Shown here in pieces: positions 1-6,910 of a stretch of 44,994 nt of DNA (positions within the stretch are counted from its first letter, which is position 1; every line of letters starts with the position of its first letter). The DNA is taken from assembly GCA_031400755.1 (NCBI GenBank), contig JANNQL010000117.1, forward strand, positions 1-44,994, read 5' to 3'. The translations under genes were made by a program, and so were the position numbers. Source of the stretch: VMSU01 sp031400755. GTDB lineage: Bacteria > Desulfobacterota > Desulfobulbia > Desulfobulbales > VMSU01. The notes under the pieces are model-generated. The model saw nothing but the letters and a program-made list of their open reading frames with translations, did no database searches and was not told the DNA's origin.

Positions 1-531
1 GATAAAGGGCAGGGTGCGCAGGAGTTCGGGGTGGTCGTAGGTGGGCTCGACGCACTCGTAGCAGCCTCGCTTTATGGCCCGCATCAGGCGTTGCAGGTCA
101 GGGACGTTGTCCTCAATACTGGGCGGATCGATGATCAGGAAGCGCTTCTCCACCGGCGGGTCGATGTCCCAGGTGCCGACCAACGAATCGAGACTGCGGG
201 CCGGGATGGCGCGGGTGGTCTTTGGTTTGCGCCTCAGCTCGCGACCGGCGTCCTTGCTCTTGACCGGCACCTCGACGGTCAGGTCGGAGATGATGGTGGT
301 CTTGCAGGCCAGGGAAAAGCCTGCGGCCCGCTCCTGCTCGGTGATCAGGCTCTGGGGGCTGCGGGAGACCTCGCCTTCCACCACCTTGATCTTGCATTTG
401 CCGCAGACCCCGTCGCCGCCGCAACTGGCAGGGATATAGACCCCGCCGCGGGCCGCCACGTCGAGCAGATTCTCTCCAACCTTGGCCTCAATGCTGATAT
501 CATCGGGCAGGAAACGCACGGTACGCTGCAT
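1..531 (-). CDS. RACo-like [2Fe-2S] ferredoxin/ASKHA protein (DUF4445), N-terminal part
   Basis: The reading frame runs leftward from an ATG at 529-531 and is open to the window edge, so about 177 N-terminal residues are visible and the rest is missing. Residues 1-80 form a plant-type [2Fe-2S] ferredoxin domain: Cys37, Cys43 and Cys46 (C-x5-C-x2-C, in PASCGGDGVCGKCK) and Cys76 (LACK). The following linker, with VEVPVKS and a VEKRFLIIDPPS segment near residues 120-140, is typical of the proteins that continue into a DUF4445/ASKHA ATPase domain. In characterised relatives (RACo, RamA-like) this protein reductively reactivates corrinoid (B12) methyltransferase partners using ATP. No corrinoid protein is visible in this window, so the partner is unknown. 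It is divergent from the nitrilase fusion gene at 691. Family call is good; the role is inferred from the family. Confidence 0.82.
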   Translation of the reverse strand, partial: MQRTVRFLPDDISIEAKVGENLLDVAARGGVYIPASCGGDGVCGKCKIKVVEGEVSRSPQSLITEQERAAGFSLACKTTIISDLTVEVPVKSKDAGRELRRKPKTTRAIPARSLDSLVGTWDIDPPVEKRFLIIDPPSIEDNVPDLQRLMRAIKRGCYECVEPTYDHPELLRTLPFI

Positions 532-590
532 ATCTGGACTCCAGAAAAGACTATCGAAAATGGGAAAAATCGCCTAAAAGATATCGAAAT

Positions 591-616
591 GTTCCCTGAG
601 CGGAGTCGAAGGGAAC
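591..616. repeat. Dispersed palindromic repeat, family A, single arm
   Basis: The core CCCTGAGCGGAGTCGAAGGG (594-613) matches the arms of two longer inverted repeats in this window (3269-3324 and 21421-21479), but only one arm is present here. Flanking GTTCCCT/AGGGAAC ends (591-597 and 610-616) give it a short inverted symmetry of its own. It lies between two divergent genes. Repeats of this type occur in many copies in environmental bacterial genomes; function is unknown. Confidence 0.75.
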
Positions 617-690
617 AGGGCTAGCAGGACTCTTTCAACTGCAACCTTATACCCTAAGCCCCCACTTCCTTTCAATGGGATAATCTACCT

Positions 691-1956
691 ATGACTAATC
701 AGCCCTTACCGGCCCAGGCCGGCTTTATCCAATTTGATGTCGTGTATGGTGCCTGGCAGGAAAACCTGGCCACGGTGCGCCGTTGCCTGGCCGACCTCCA
801 ACCCGGCCCGCACAGCCTGATCGTCCTGCCCGAGTTGTGGGCAAGCGGTTTCGCCTACGACCGCTTGCCCGAGCTTTCTGGCCTGACGCCGACGATCCTG
901 ACGGCCATCCAGCAGGAGGCCCAGAAATATCAATGTCTCATTGCCGGCTCGCTCTTGGAGCATGACCCCGAGTCCGACTCCTTCCACAACACCCTTTGTA
1001 TCTCCGGGCCGGGCGGCCTCTGCGGCTCCTACCGCAAACAGCAGCTCTTCGCCCCCATGCATGAAGATCGCTATTTCCAGCCCGGCAACAGACCGGCGCC
1101 GGTCTTGACCGAGCTTGGCCCCCTGGCCTGCCTGGTCTGCTTTGATCTGCGCTTCCCGGAGCTCTCGCGCCAACAGGTCGGACTCGGGGCCAAGCTGATC
1201 CTGGTCTCGGCCCAGTGGCCCGCGGCCCGCAAAGATCACTGGCGCACCTTGCTTAAGGCCCGCGCCATCGAAAACCAGGCCTTTGTGGTGGGCTGCAACC
1301 GCTGCGGCGTGACCGGCAACATCAGCTTTGCCGGCGGTTCCGTCATCATCGACCCCAATGGCGAAATCTTAGCTGAGGCAGATGATCAGCCCCAAGCCAG
1401 CCTGGCCAGACTGGACCAAAACCTGGTGGGCGCAGTGCGGGCCCGGTTCAACACCATCGCCGCCAGCCCCTACCGGGGCCTTGATGAGCAAAAAGTCATG
1501 CCGCTGCTGGCCCTCGTAGAGGAGTTGGCGCGGCTCAAGTCCGTTGGCAAACGGGTCGTATTCACCAACGGCTGCTTCGATATCCTGCACCAGGGCCATG
1601 TCACCTACCTGGAGGCGGCCAGGCGCCAGGGCGACTGTCTGGTGGTCGGCTTGAACAGCGACCTCTCCATCCGCGCCATCAAGGGCCCGGAACGTCCGCT
1701 GAACCAGGAGTCCAGCCGCGCCCGGGTGCTGGCGGCGCTGGGCGCGGTCGATTACGTGGTGGTCTTCGAGGAAGAGACCCCGCTCAAACTAATCACGGCC
1801 ATCAGGCCGGACATCATGGTCAAGGGGGCGGACTGGCCGCTGGAGAAGATTGTCGGCGGGGCAGAGGTCCTGGCGGCAGGGGGACGGGTGATCAATGTCC
1901 CCCTGGTGGCTGATTTCTCCACCACCGGATTGATTAATGCGATCAGAGGTAAATGA
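691..1956 (+). CDS. Nitrilase-family amidohydrolase fused to HldE-type heptose-1-phosphate adenylyltransferase
   Basis: This is one continuous 421-residue frame with two enzyme domains. Residues 8-265 are a carbon-nitrogen hydrolase (omega-amidase-like) with the full triad: Glu48 in LPELW, Lys116 in YRK and Cys150 in CFDLRFPE. Residues 275-421 are a nucleotidyltransferase of the RfaE2/HldE C-terminal type, with FTNGCFDILHQGH (HxGH at 300-303) and KGPERPLNQESSR; this family adenylates D-glycero-beta-D-manno-heptose 1-phosphate to give ADP-heptose for LPS core. The sugar-kinase half of classical HldE is absent. The heptosyltransferases WaaF and WaaC encoded at 23.5 and 37.1-38.1 kb would use the product. 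The amidase substrate is unknown and has no obvious link to heptose. The ribosome-binding site is weak. Domain calls are firm; whether both halves are active is inference. Confidence 0.88.
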   Translation: MTNQPLPAQAGFIQFDVVYGAWQENLATVRRCLADLQPGPHSLIVLPELWASGFAYDRLPELSGLTPTILTAIQQEAQKYQCLIAGSLLEHDPESDSFHNTLCISGPGGLCGSYRKQQLFAPMHEDRYFQPGNRPAPVLTELGPLACLVCFDLRFPELSRQQVGLGAKLILVSAQWPAARKDHWRTLLKARAIENQAFVVGCNRCGVTGNISFAGGSVIIDPNGEILAEADDQPQASLARLDQNLVGAVRARFNTIAASPYRGLDEQKVMPLLALVEELARLKSVGKRVVFTNGCFDILHQGHVTYLEAARRQGDCLVVGLNSDLSIRAIKGPERPLNQESSRARVLAALGAVDYVVVFEEETPLKLITAIRPDIMVKGADWPLEKIVGGAEVLAAGGRVINVPLVADFSTTGLINAIRGK

Positions 1957-2091
1957 TTGATCTCGCGCTGAGACCCGGTGGCGCAAAGGATTACAGAAAA
2001 CGAGATAGGAATAATCGTGGTCGATTGGCCCCAGGCTTCTCGAAATGGTGTACGAAGGGGGGTTGTTCTGCAGGATAGAGGGCTAAAGAAG

Positions 2092-2122
2092 ATTTTCTCC
2101 GCGTCTCAGCGAGAGAGAAAAG
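2092..2122. repeat. Possible dispersed repeat (GCGTCTC type)
   Basis: The stretch with TTTTCTCCGCGTCTCAGCG followed by AGAGAGAAAA resembles a widespread intergenic repeat of environmental bacteria and has partly symmetric TTTTCTC/GAGAAAA ends. Only one copy is visible in the window, so the call rests on resemblance alone. Confidence 0.3.
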
Positions 2123-2154
2123 CCCCCACGCTGTACCATCATAGCTGGGGTCTT

Positions 2155-2193
2155 ATCGTGCCACGGGTCACCAGAGGCAACCCGTGGCACGAT
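2155..2193. repeat. 14-bp perfect inverted repeat (hairpin)
   Basis: The arms ATCGTGCCACGGGT (2155-2168) and its exact reverse complement (2180-2193) flank an 11-nt loop. It lies between the convergent ends of the nitrilase fusion (1956) and the aldolase (2218). An A-run follows it on the plus strand, so in neither direction is the stem followed by a T-run; it is not a standard intrinsic terminator. It could be a REP-like element or an RNA 3'-end stabiliser. Confidence 0.7.
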
Positions 2194-2217
2194 GATAAAA
2201 AAAGACAGTCGTCCCGA

Positions 2218-3159
2218 TCAGGTGACGCTGGTTGCCTGATCAAAGAACTCGGTCACTTGATGGGAATGATTGGATTCCATCAGGGCGATGGCTGTCCTCG
2301 GGTGCTGGTTATAGACGCCGGTAATCATGTAGGGGATAAAATAGCCCCAATCGATCTTCTTGCTCCAGGGCAGAATTTCGTGCTCGATGGCCTCGATCAA
2401 GGGCCGGACTTTAAATTTTGGATTCTTTAAAAATGCGATCAACAGCTCCAACGGGCAGTTCCCCGCCCCGCGGCCGATGCCGTACAGAGTGGCGTCCAGG
2501 TAATTGATGCCCTCGATAATCGAGGTGATGGTGTTGGCAAAGGCGAGCTGCTGGTTGTTGTGGCAATGGATGCCGATGGTCTTGCCTGGCAGGCTCTCCA
2601 TGTAGCGCTTGGCCAGGGTCTCTATATCCTCGGAATAAAAGGCCCCGAAGCTGTCGACCAGATAGATGATCGGCACCCTGCTCTTAGCCAGGTCGCTAAG
2701 TGCCTCTTCCAAGTCGCGGAGACCGACGGTGGAGACCGCCATCAGGTTGATGGTGGTCTCGTAGCCCTTGTCGATGCAGTGGTGGGCCAGGTCGATGGCG
2801 GCATCCACCTGGTGCACATAGCAGGCCACCCGGATCATATCGAGCGAACTCTCCGATTTATGGGGGATATCGTGGTAATCGATGCGGCCGATGTCGGCCA
2901 TGGCGGAGAGCTTGATCCTCTTTTCTCCGTCGCCAATGATCCGTTTCAGATCATCCTCGGCGCAAAATTTCCAGGGGCCCATCTCATCACGAGAAAATTT
3001 GTCCTCGGAACTGAGGTAGCCGATCTCCATATAATCTACCCCGGCCTTGCTCAGGGATTCATAGACGTGACGGACAAACTTGTCGTCAAACTGCCACTTG
3101 TTCATCAGGCCGCCGTCACGGACCGTGCAGTCAATCACCTTAATCTCTGGTCTGTACAT
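2218..3159 (-). CDS. HMGL-like (DRE-TIM) aldolase, 4-hydroxy-2-oxovalerate aldolase-like
   Basis: A 313-residue TIM-barrel protein of the DRE-TIM metallolyase superfamily. The signature DCTVRDGG near residues 10-17 supplies the catalytic Arg14 and metal-ligand Asp15, and HCHNN (His198, His200) supplies the other metal ligands. Members cleave or condense pyruvate or acyl groups at a divalent metal; the closest named type is 4-hydroxy-2-oxovalerate aldolase, but the full MhpE pathway is not encoded nearby, so the substrate is unassigned. There is a clear Shine-Dalgarno (GGAGACAAGGA) before the ATG at 3159. It lies downstream of, and in the same direction as, a KDPG-type aldolase, with a palindromic repeat between them. 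Superfamily is certain; the reaction is not. Confidence 0.8.
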   Translation of the reverse strand: MYRPEIKVIDCTVRDGGLMNKWQFDDKFVRHVYESLSKAGVDYMEIGYLSSEDKFSRDEMGPWKFCAEDDLKRIIGDGEKRIKLSAMADIGRIDYHDIPHKSESSLDMIRVACYVHQVDAAIDLAHHCIDKGYETTINLMAVSTVGLRDLEEALSDLAKSRVPIIYLVDSFGAFYSEDIETLAKRYMESLPGKTIGIHCHNNQQLAFANTITSIIEGINYLDATLYGIGRGAGNCPLELLIAFLKNPKFKVRPLIEAIEHEILPWSKKIDWGYFIPYMITGVYNQHPRTAIALMESNHSHQVTEFFDQATSVT

Positions 3160-3268
3160 TCCTTGTCTCCTCTTTTGTCCTCTCTATGCCAGGGGTAATG
3201 ATCCGCCCTGGCGTGATTATTCATTATTTTCCGTGGCCCTAAACTATTTTTAGCCAATCCCTCTTCGG

Positions 3269-3324
3269 CCCTTCGGCTCCGCTCAGGGGCCGCCGGCAAT
3301 CGCTCCCTGAGCGGAGCCGAAGGG
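3269..3324. repeat. Dispersed palindromic repeat, family A, complete inverted pair
   Basis: Two perfect 20-bp complementary arms (CCCTTCGGCTCCGCTCAGGG at 3269-3288 and its reverse complement at 3305-3324) are separated by 16 nt. The element overlaps the 3' end of the neighbouring aldolase gene: that gene's stop codon (TGA at 3283-3285 on the minus strand) lies inside the left arm. A related copy at 21421-21479 has GAC instead of GGC in the arm. Confidence 0.85.
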
Positions 3325-3933
3325 GACGGGGCTCTGCGCAATAAATTTTTTTACATTTTCTGCCAATTGCGGCAGGTTACGGGTCTGCAAGGCCTCTTTG
3401 CCGAAAAGGCTGCTGCTGACCCCCACCGCCTTGACGCCAGCAGCGAAGTAGTCGGCAACATTGGCCAGCGTCACCCCACCGACTGCCACCAGGGGGATAT
3501 GGTCAAAGGGACCTAAAAGTTCCTTGATGTAACCCGGCCCAAAGGCCGAGCAGGGGAATACCTTAACCAGCTCGGCACCGGCGGCCCAGGCTGCGTAGAC
3601 TTCGGTCGGCGTCAAGGCCCCGGCAATCATCGGCACCTTATGTTTTTTGGCATAGGCGATGACCTCCGGGTCACAGTTCGGCGACACCAGAAACATGGCC
3701 CCAGCCGCCACCGCTTGCTCTGCCTCTCGCAGATTTCGGATAGTGCCCATGCCAAGAAAATGGCCCTGCGGCACGGCAGGTCTATTGGCCGCAACCATCT
3801 CCACGGCGCCGGCCGTGTTCATTGTTACCTCAATGGCCTGGAGACCGGCGGCAAAAGAAGTTGCCATAATCTCGGTAAAAAATGAAGGGTCAACGCCCCT
3901 TAATATTCCGATTACCGGCACAACCAGATTCAT
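3283..3933 (-). CDS. eda: KDPG/KHG aldolase (2-dehydro-3-deoxy-phosphogluconate aldolase)
   Basis: A class I aldolase that splits 2-keto-3-deoxy-6-phosphogluconate into pyruvate and glyceraldehyde-3-phosphate (Entner-Doudoroff), or 4-hydroxy-2-oxoglutarate. The Schiff-base lysine is in ELVKVFPCSAFGPGYIK (about residue 124) and the catalytic glutamate in AIEVTMNT (about residue 35). I chose the ATG at 3931-3933 because AAGGAAG sits at the right distance upstream; the frame extends to a GTG at 3951, giving 222 rather than 216 residues. The last dozen or so residues (PFGSAQGAIAGGP) are encoded by a dispersed palindromic repeat and are not part of the normal fold. No Entner-Doudoroff dehydratase is next to it, so its pathway role is inferred. 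Confidence 0.87.
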   Translation of the reverse strand: MNLVVPVIGILRGVDPSFFTEIMATSFAAGLQAIEVTMNTAGAVEMVAANRPAVPQGHFLGMGTIRNLREAEQAVAAGAMFLVSPNCDPEVIAYAKKHKVPMIAGALTPTEVYAAWAAGAELVKVFPCSAFGPGYIKELLGPFDHIPLVAVGGVTLANVADYFAAGVKAVGVSSSLFGKEALQTRNLPQLAENVKKFIAQSPVPFGSAQGAIAGGP

Positions 3934-4060
3934 GATTACTGCTTCCTTCACGCCAAAATTGTCCCAGGACCATCCTGAAGCAATCGCTTTCTTATCACAA
4001 AAAGAAATTTCTACAAGAATTTATTCTCATTCGTTAAAACTCTGTAGAGCTGAAAATGGT

Positions 4061-4558
4061 CTAGCCGCAGCAAACCACCCCCTGCCAGCCCTCAGGCAGC
4101 CTGGACGAATCAAAGCCAACCCTGGCAAAAAAGGCCAACAACTCGGTAGCTGAACAGTTAATACAGCTGACCCGCTTTTGCTTGGACACATCAGCATGCT
4201 CGGCCACCAAAAAAAGCTGTAGCAGATCGCACATCTCTTTCGCCACCTTCGATGCGTCAAGTCCTTCCTGCTGGCAGAACCTGCTCAACCGTTGCCAATT
4301 CACGCCACTGCGGGCCAGACCCCGGTAATGCCCTTTGCCTCGATTTTCCAGGGTCAGATCCCGGACGATAATTTTCCGGTAGCCCTCCACCACGGCCTTT
4401 TTCAGGCGAAATAGGTCTTGGTCAGAAAGGGTGAGCTGGGGGCCTTCCGGGTCAATGCCCAGATAATAAAGGCAGCCGTGCAGGGTCACCTCTGGTATCT
4501 CGCCGCCGTTTTCGATAATCAGAATCTCATCATCAATGAGAGTGCTCTTTGTGTCCAT
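4061..4558 (-). CDS. Hypothetical protein with C-terminal CxxC and CC cysteines
   Basis: I do not recognise this 165-residue protein. It is soluble, without signal peptide or membrane segment. The N-terminal half is acidic (IDDEILIIENGGEIPEV) and the middle contains a basic helix-rich part (FRLKKAVVEGYRKIIVRDL). Near the C-terminus there is a CxxC pair (Cys132, Cys135 in SCINCS) and a terminal Cys163-Cys164, which could bind a metal or undergo thiol chemistry. It starts with ATG at 4558 and lies upstream of the eda-like gene on the same strand with a 127-bp gap. Being real is supported by length and by a plausible composition; function is unknown. Confidence 0.6.
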   Translation of the reverse strand: MDTKSTLIDDEILIIENGGEIPEVTLHGCLYYLGIDPEGPQLTLSDQDLFRLKKAVVEGYRKIIVRDLTLENRGKGHYRGLARSGVNWQRLSRFCQQEGLDASKVAKEMCDLLQLFLVAEHADVSKQKRVSCINCSATELLAFFARVGFDSSRLPEGWQGVVCCG

Positions 4559-4809
4559 AATGGGATTTTTTTATCAAAGTTCTATTCTAAGCGCCTGCTA
4601 AGGGAATGGGGTGACCTGCGTTACGATAAAAATCTGCTGTTTATCCTGCATCAGGAAGTACCAAAAAACCTATTTGCGTTTAAAATTCAAAAGAAAATTA
4701 CCGCTGGACAGGAAAAACCATAAAGAAAACAGCGGGGCAGACCGATATAAAAAGTAAACCATTATTTTAGCACCCCACCTATTCCTGATTTAAAAGGGTT
4801 TTCACTGCT

Positions 4810-5511
4810 ATGAACAACCGCATACGCTGGAAACAGCCGCTCTCCTTGTGCTGGCCCGTCTTCATGCTGAGCCTGCTGACCACCTTTTTACTATGTTGTG
4901 TCCTGAGCCCAACTGCCCAAGGTGACCCAGCAACCGAAACAGACCAGCCCGCCATCACCACAGAAACCGCTGCGGTCGACAACAACCAGACCGAGGCAGA
5001 GGCATTTAAGGCCGCCATCCAGCAGATGGCTGTCACCCTCTTTACCAATATCGGCGACCCGGACCCAGTGGCCGGCTCCCTGGGCGATGGCATTGCAGTC
5101 AGTAGCTTTGTAGACCTCAAAAAATTGACCCGGACCTCCTCTTTTGGCCGCTATCTCGCTGAACAACTGATGACTGAGTTCCAGCAGCAGGGCTACCGGG
5201 TGGTCGAAATCCGCAAAAGCACCTCGATCATGATCCAGGAAAAGCGTGGCGAATACGCCCTATCCAGGGACACGGCGGAAATTAACCCAAATGTTGCCGC
5301 TCGGGCCATGATCGCCGGCACCTATACCTTGGCTGGCGACCACATCCTGGTCAACGCCAAGGTGCTGGACAACAAAACTGCCGTCCTTCTGTCTTCCGCC
5401 ACCATGGTCTTTCCCAGGACCAAGCTGACGGATCTTTTGTTGGCCGACAGTGTCTCCGCCTCGCCTCAAAAAAAACATGAAGTGACCGCATTAAAACAAC
5501 TGGAAATGTAA
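4810..5511 (+). CDS. FlgO-domain exported protein 1
   Basis: A 233-residue exported protein. Residues about 12-37 form a hydrophobic signal sequence; a Cys-Cys pair in LLCCV does not fit a standard lipobox, and TAQG-D is a possible signal peptidase I site. Residues 90-215 fit the FlgO domain: DGIAVSSFVDL, SSFGRYLAEQLMTEFQQQGYRVVEIR, GEYALSRD and ARAMIAGTYTLAGDHILVNAKVLD. FlgO is known in Vibrio as an outer-membrane protein needed for motility, but FlgO-domain proteins also occur away from flagellar genes, and no flagellar gene is in this window. It is first in a run of four same-strand genes ending at 8794. Domain call is good; role is open. Confidence 0.8.
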   Translation: MNNRIRWKQPLSLCWPVFMLSLLTTFLLCCVLSPTAQGDPATETDQPAITTETAAVDNNQTEAEAFKAAIQQMAVTLFTNIGDPDPVAGSLGDGIAVSSFVDLKKLTRTSSFGRYLAEQLMTEFQQQGYRVVEIRKSTSIMIQEKRGEYALSRDTAEINPNVAARAMIAGTYTLAGDHILVNAKVLDNKTAVLLSSATMVFPRTKLTDLLLADSVSASPQKKHEVTALKQLEM

Positions 5512-5567
5512 GGCCCCATCCATTTATACTATACCATGCCTCCAGCAAAGGAGTCCGGAGAAACCCC

Positions 5568-6290
5568 ATGAAAAAAAACACCCTTCTCTCTCTTGCAGCA
5601 ACGGTGACAAGCCTTGCCATCCTGACTTTGCTGCCTGCTCCCGCCGGGGCATGGTCTTGGTGGTTCACCCCCCCTGAACAGGGGGCTGTTCTGCAGGCCA
5701 AAAAAGACGTGCAGGCAGAGCAAACCGTTAGAAACAACCGTCGGATATTCCAATACAAATCAGATTCATCCCGTTCTTACGGCACCGAAAACATCCTCTC
5801 TGAAATGTCCAAAGAGGTCGCCGGCAAGGTCTTTTATGAGATGAAGGACGAGGGCCAACACGCCATGACTTCAAGGGTGGCGGTGGTGTGTGCTGTGCCA
5901 TTGTCGGACCTGAAGCGCGAAACCGAGTTCGGCCGCATGTTGGCTGAATACTATCTGACCGACCTGGCTGACCGCGGCATCCTGGTGAAAGAACTCCGCC
6001 TAGGCAAAGACATCAATATCCTGCCCCAAAGTGGTGAGTTTATCCTGTCCCAAAATATCGGCGAGCTGGCCAACGACTCGCCCGCCCTTGATTATGTTGT
6101 AGTCTCAACCTTTACCAATACTCAGAAATCCCTCGTCCTCCAAGGCCGTATGATTTCCCTGCAAAGCGGTCTGGTCAAGACCTCATGGCGCTACAATATC
6201 CCGTTAAACCGGGAACTCATAGCCCTTTTGGATGCCAACAAAGAGCCCTTCACTATTGCGGTCAAGGGCATGGGGGATATCTATAAATGA
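5568..6290 (+). CDS. FlgO-domain exported protein 2
   Basis: A 240-residue exported protein with signal peptide MKKNTLLSLAATVTSLAIL and a likely signal peptidase site after PAPAGA. Residues about 103-230 repeat the FlgO pattern of the upstream gene: SRVAVVCAVPLSDLKR, TEFGRMLAEYYLTDLADRGI, LVKELRLG, GEFILSQNIGEL and a LQGRMISLQSGLV strand. A strong Shine-Dalgarno (AAGGAGTCCGGAG) precedes the ATG. It is a divergent paralog of the gene ending at 5511, 56 bp away, and its stop overlaps the start of the next gene by 4 bp (ATGA), suggesting translational coupling. Confidence 0.78.
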   Translation: MKKNTLLSLAATVTSLAILTLLPAPAGAWSWWFTPPEQGAVLQAKKDVQAEQTVRNNRRIFQYKSDSSRSYGTENILSEMSKEVAGKVFYEMKDEGQHAMTSRVAVVCAVPLSDLKRETEFGRMLAEYYLTDLADRGILVKELRLGKDINILPQSGEFILSQNIGELANDSPALDYVVVSTFTNTQKSLVLQGRMISLQSGLVKTSWRYNIPLNRELIALLDANKEPFTIAVKGMGDIYK

Positions 6291-6817
6291 ACCATACCAA
6301 CCGAATAATTAAGCAACCGCTGATCTGGGGGGCCATACTCGGCCTCATGATCATAAGCGCGCCAGGCACCTACGCTGCCGACCCTGAAACAAACGATAAT
6401 CTCCCGACTGAAGAGGCCGCAACCTCGACCATTACCTACCAGAACTACTCCGGACTAGCGGAACTCATCACCATGATCTGCGATGACGCGCTCGACCGAT
6501 TTCAGGGCTTTTACGGACCAACCGCCGTCAATATAGAACCCTTCGCCACCCTCGGATTTTTTGAAAAAAACAAGCAATCCGAGCTTGGCATGACCCTGGC
6601 TGACCAAATGACCGCCATCATCAATAATGACACATTTAACAATCTGGGTAGGGCCCACGGCAAAACAACCCAGAATTTGCGTGGGTTGTTGCAAGAGGTT
6701 GATGGCTACCTGCGGATTCACATTAGCGGGGTAAATGCCGCTGGCAAGCGGACGTCCTATGTCGTCAGTGTCGAAATGTCCGAACCCATCTATCGGGCCC
6801 TGCACACCTACCTATGA
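6287..6817 (+). CDS. Small exported protein, weakly FlgO-like
   Basis: A 176-residue protein with an N-terminal signal sequence (IWGAILGLMIISAPGTYA, cleavage probable before ADPE). The mature part contains AVNIEPFATLGFF followed by SELGMTLADQMTAIIN, which mirrors the strand-loop-helix that opens the FlgO domain in the two upstream proteins, but the later GEY.LSRD motif is missing. I infer a third, shorter and diverged paralog. It starts within the stop codon of the preceding gene (ATGA) and is followed after 93 bp by the large membrane protein. Function unknown. Confidence 0.65.
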   Translation: MNHTNRIIKQPLIWGAILGLMIISAPGTYAADPETNDNLPTEEAATSTITYQNYSGLAELITMICDDALDRFQGFYGPTAVNIEPFATLGFFEKNKQSELGMTLADQMTAIINNDTFNNLGRAHGKTTQNLRGLLQEVDGYLRIHISGVNAAGKRTSYVVSVEMSEPIYRALHTYL

Positions 6818-6910
6818 TGGCTGAGCAAATCCCAACCACCACTTCGGCCTTGCTTGCATCCATGGATGTGATTCACATGAGACCATTCCTCCCCCAACGG
6901 AAGTAAAGAT

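Noticed and set aside
706..1239. Antisense frame of 177 codons opposite the nitrilase domain
   Set aside because: It is a GC-rich shadow frame with low-complexity, unfamiliar sequence; the plus strand carries intact catalytic motifs.
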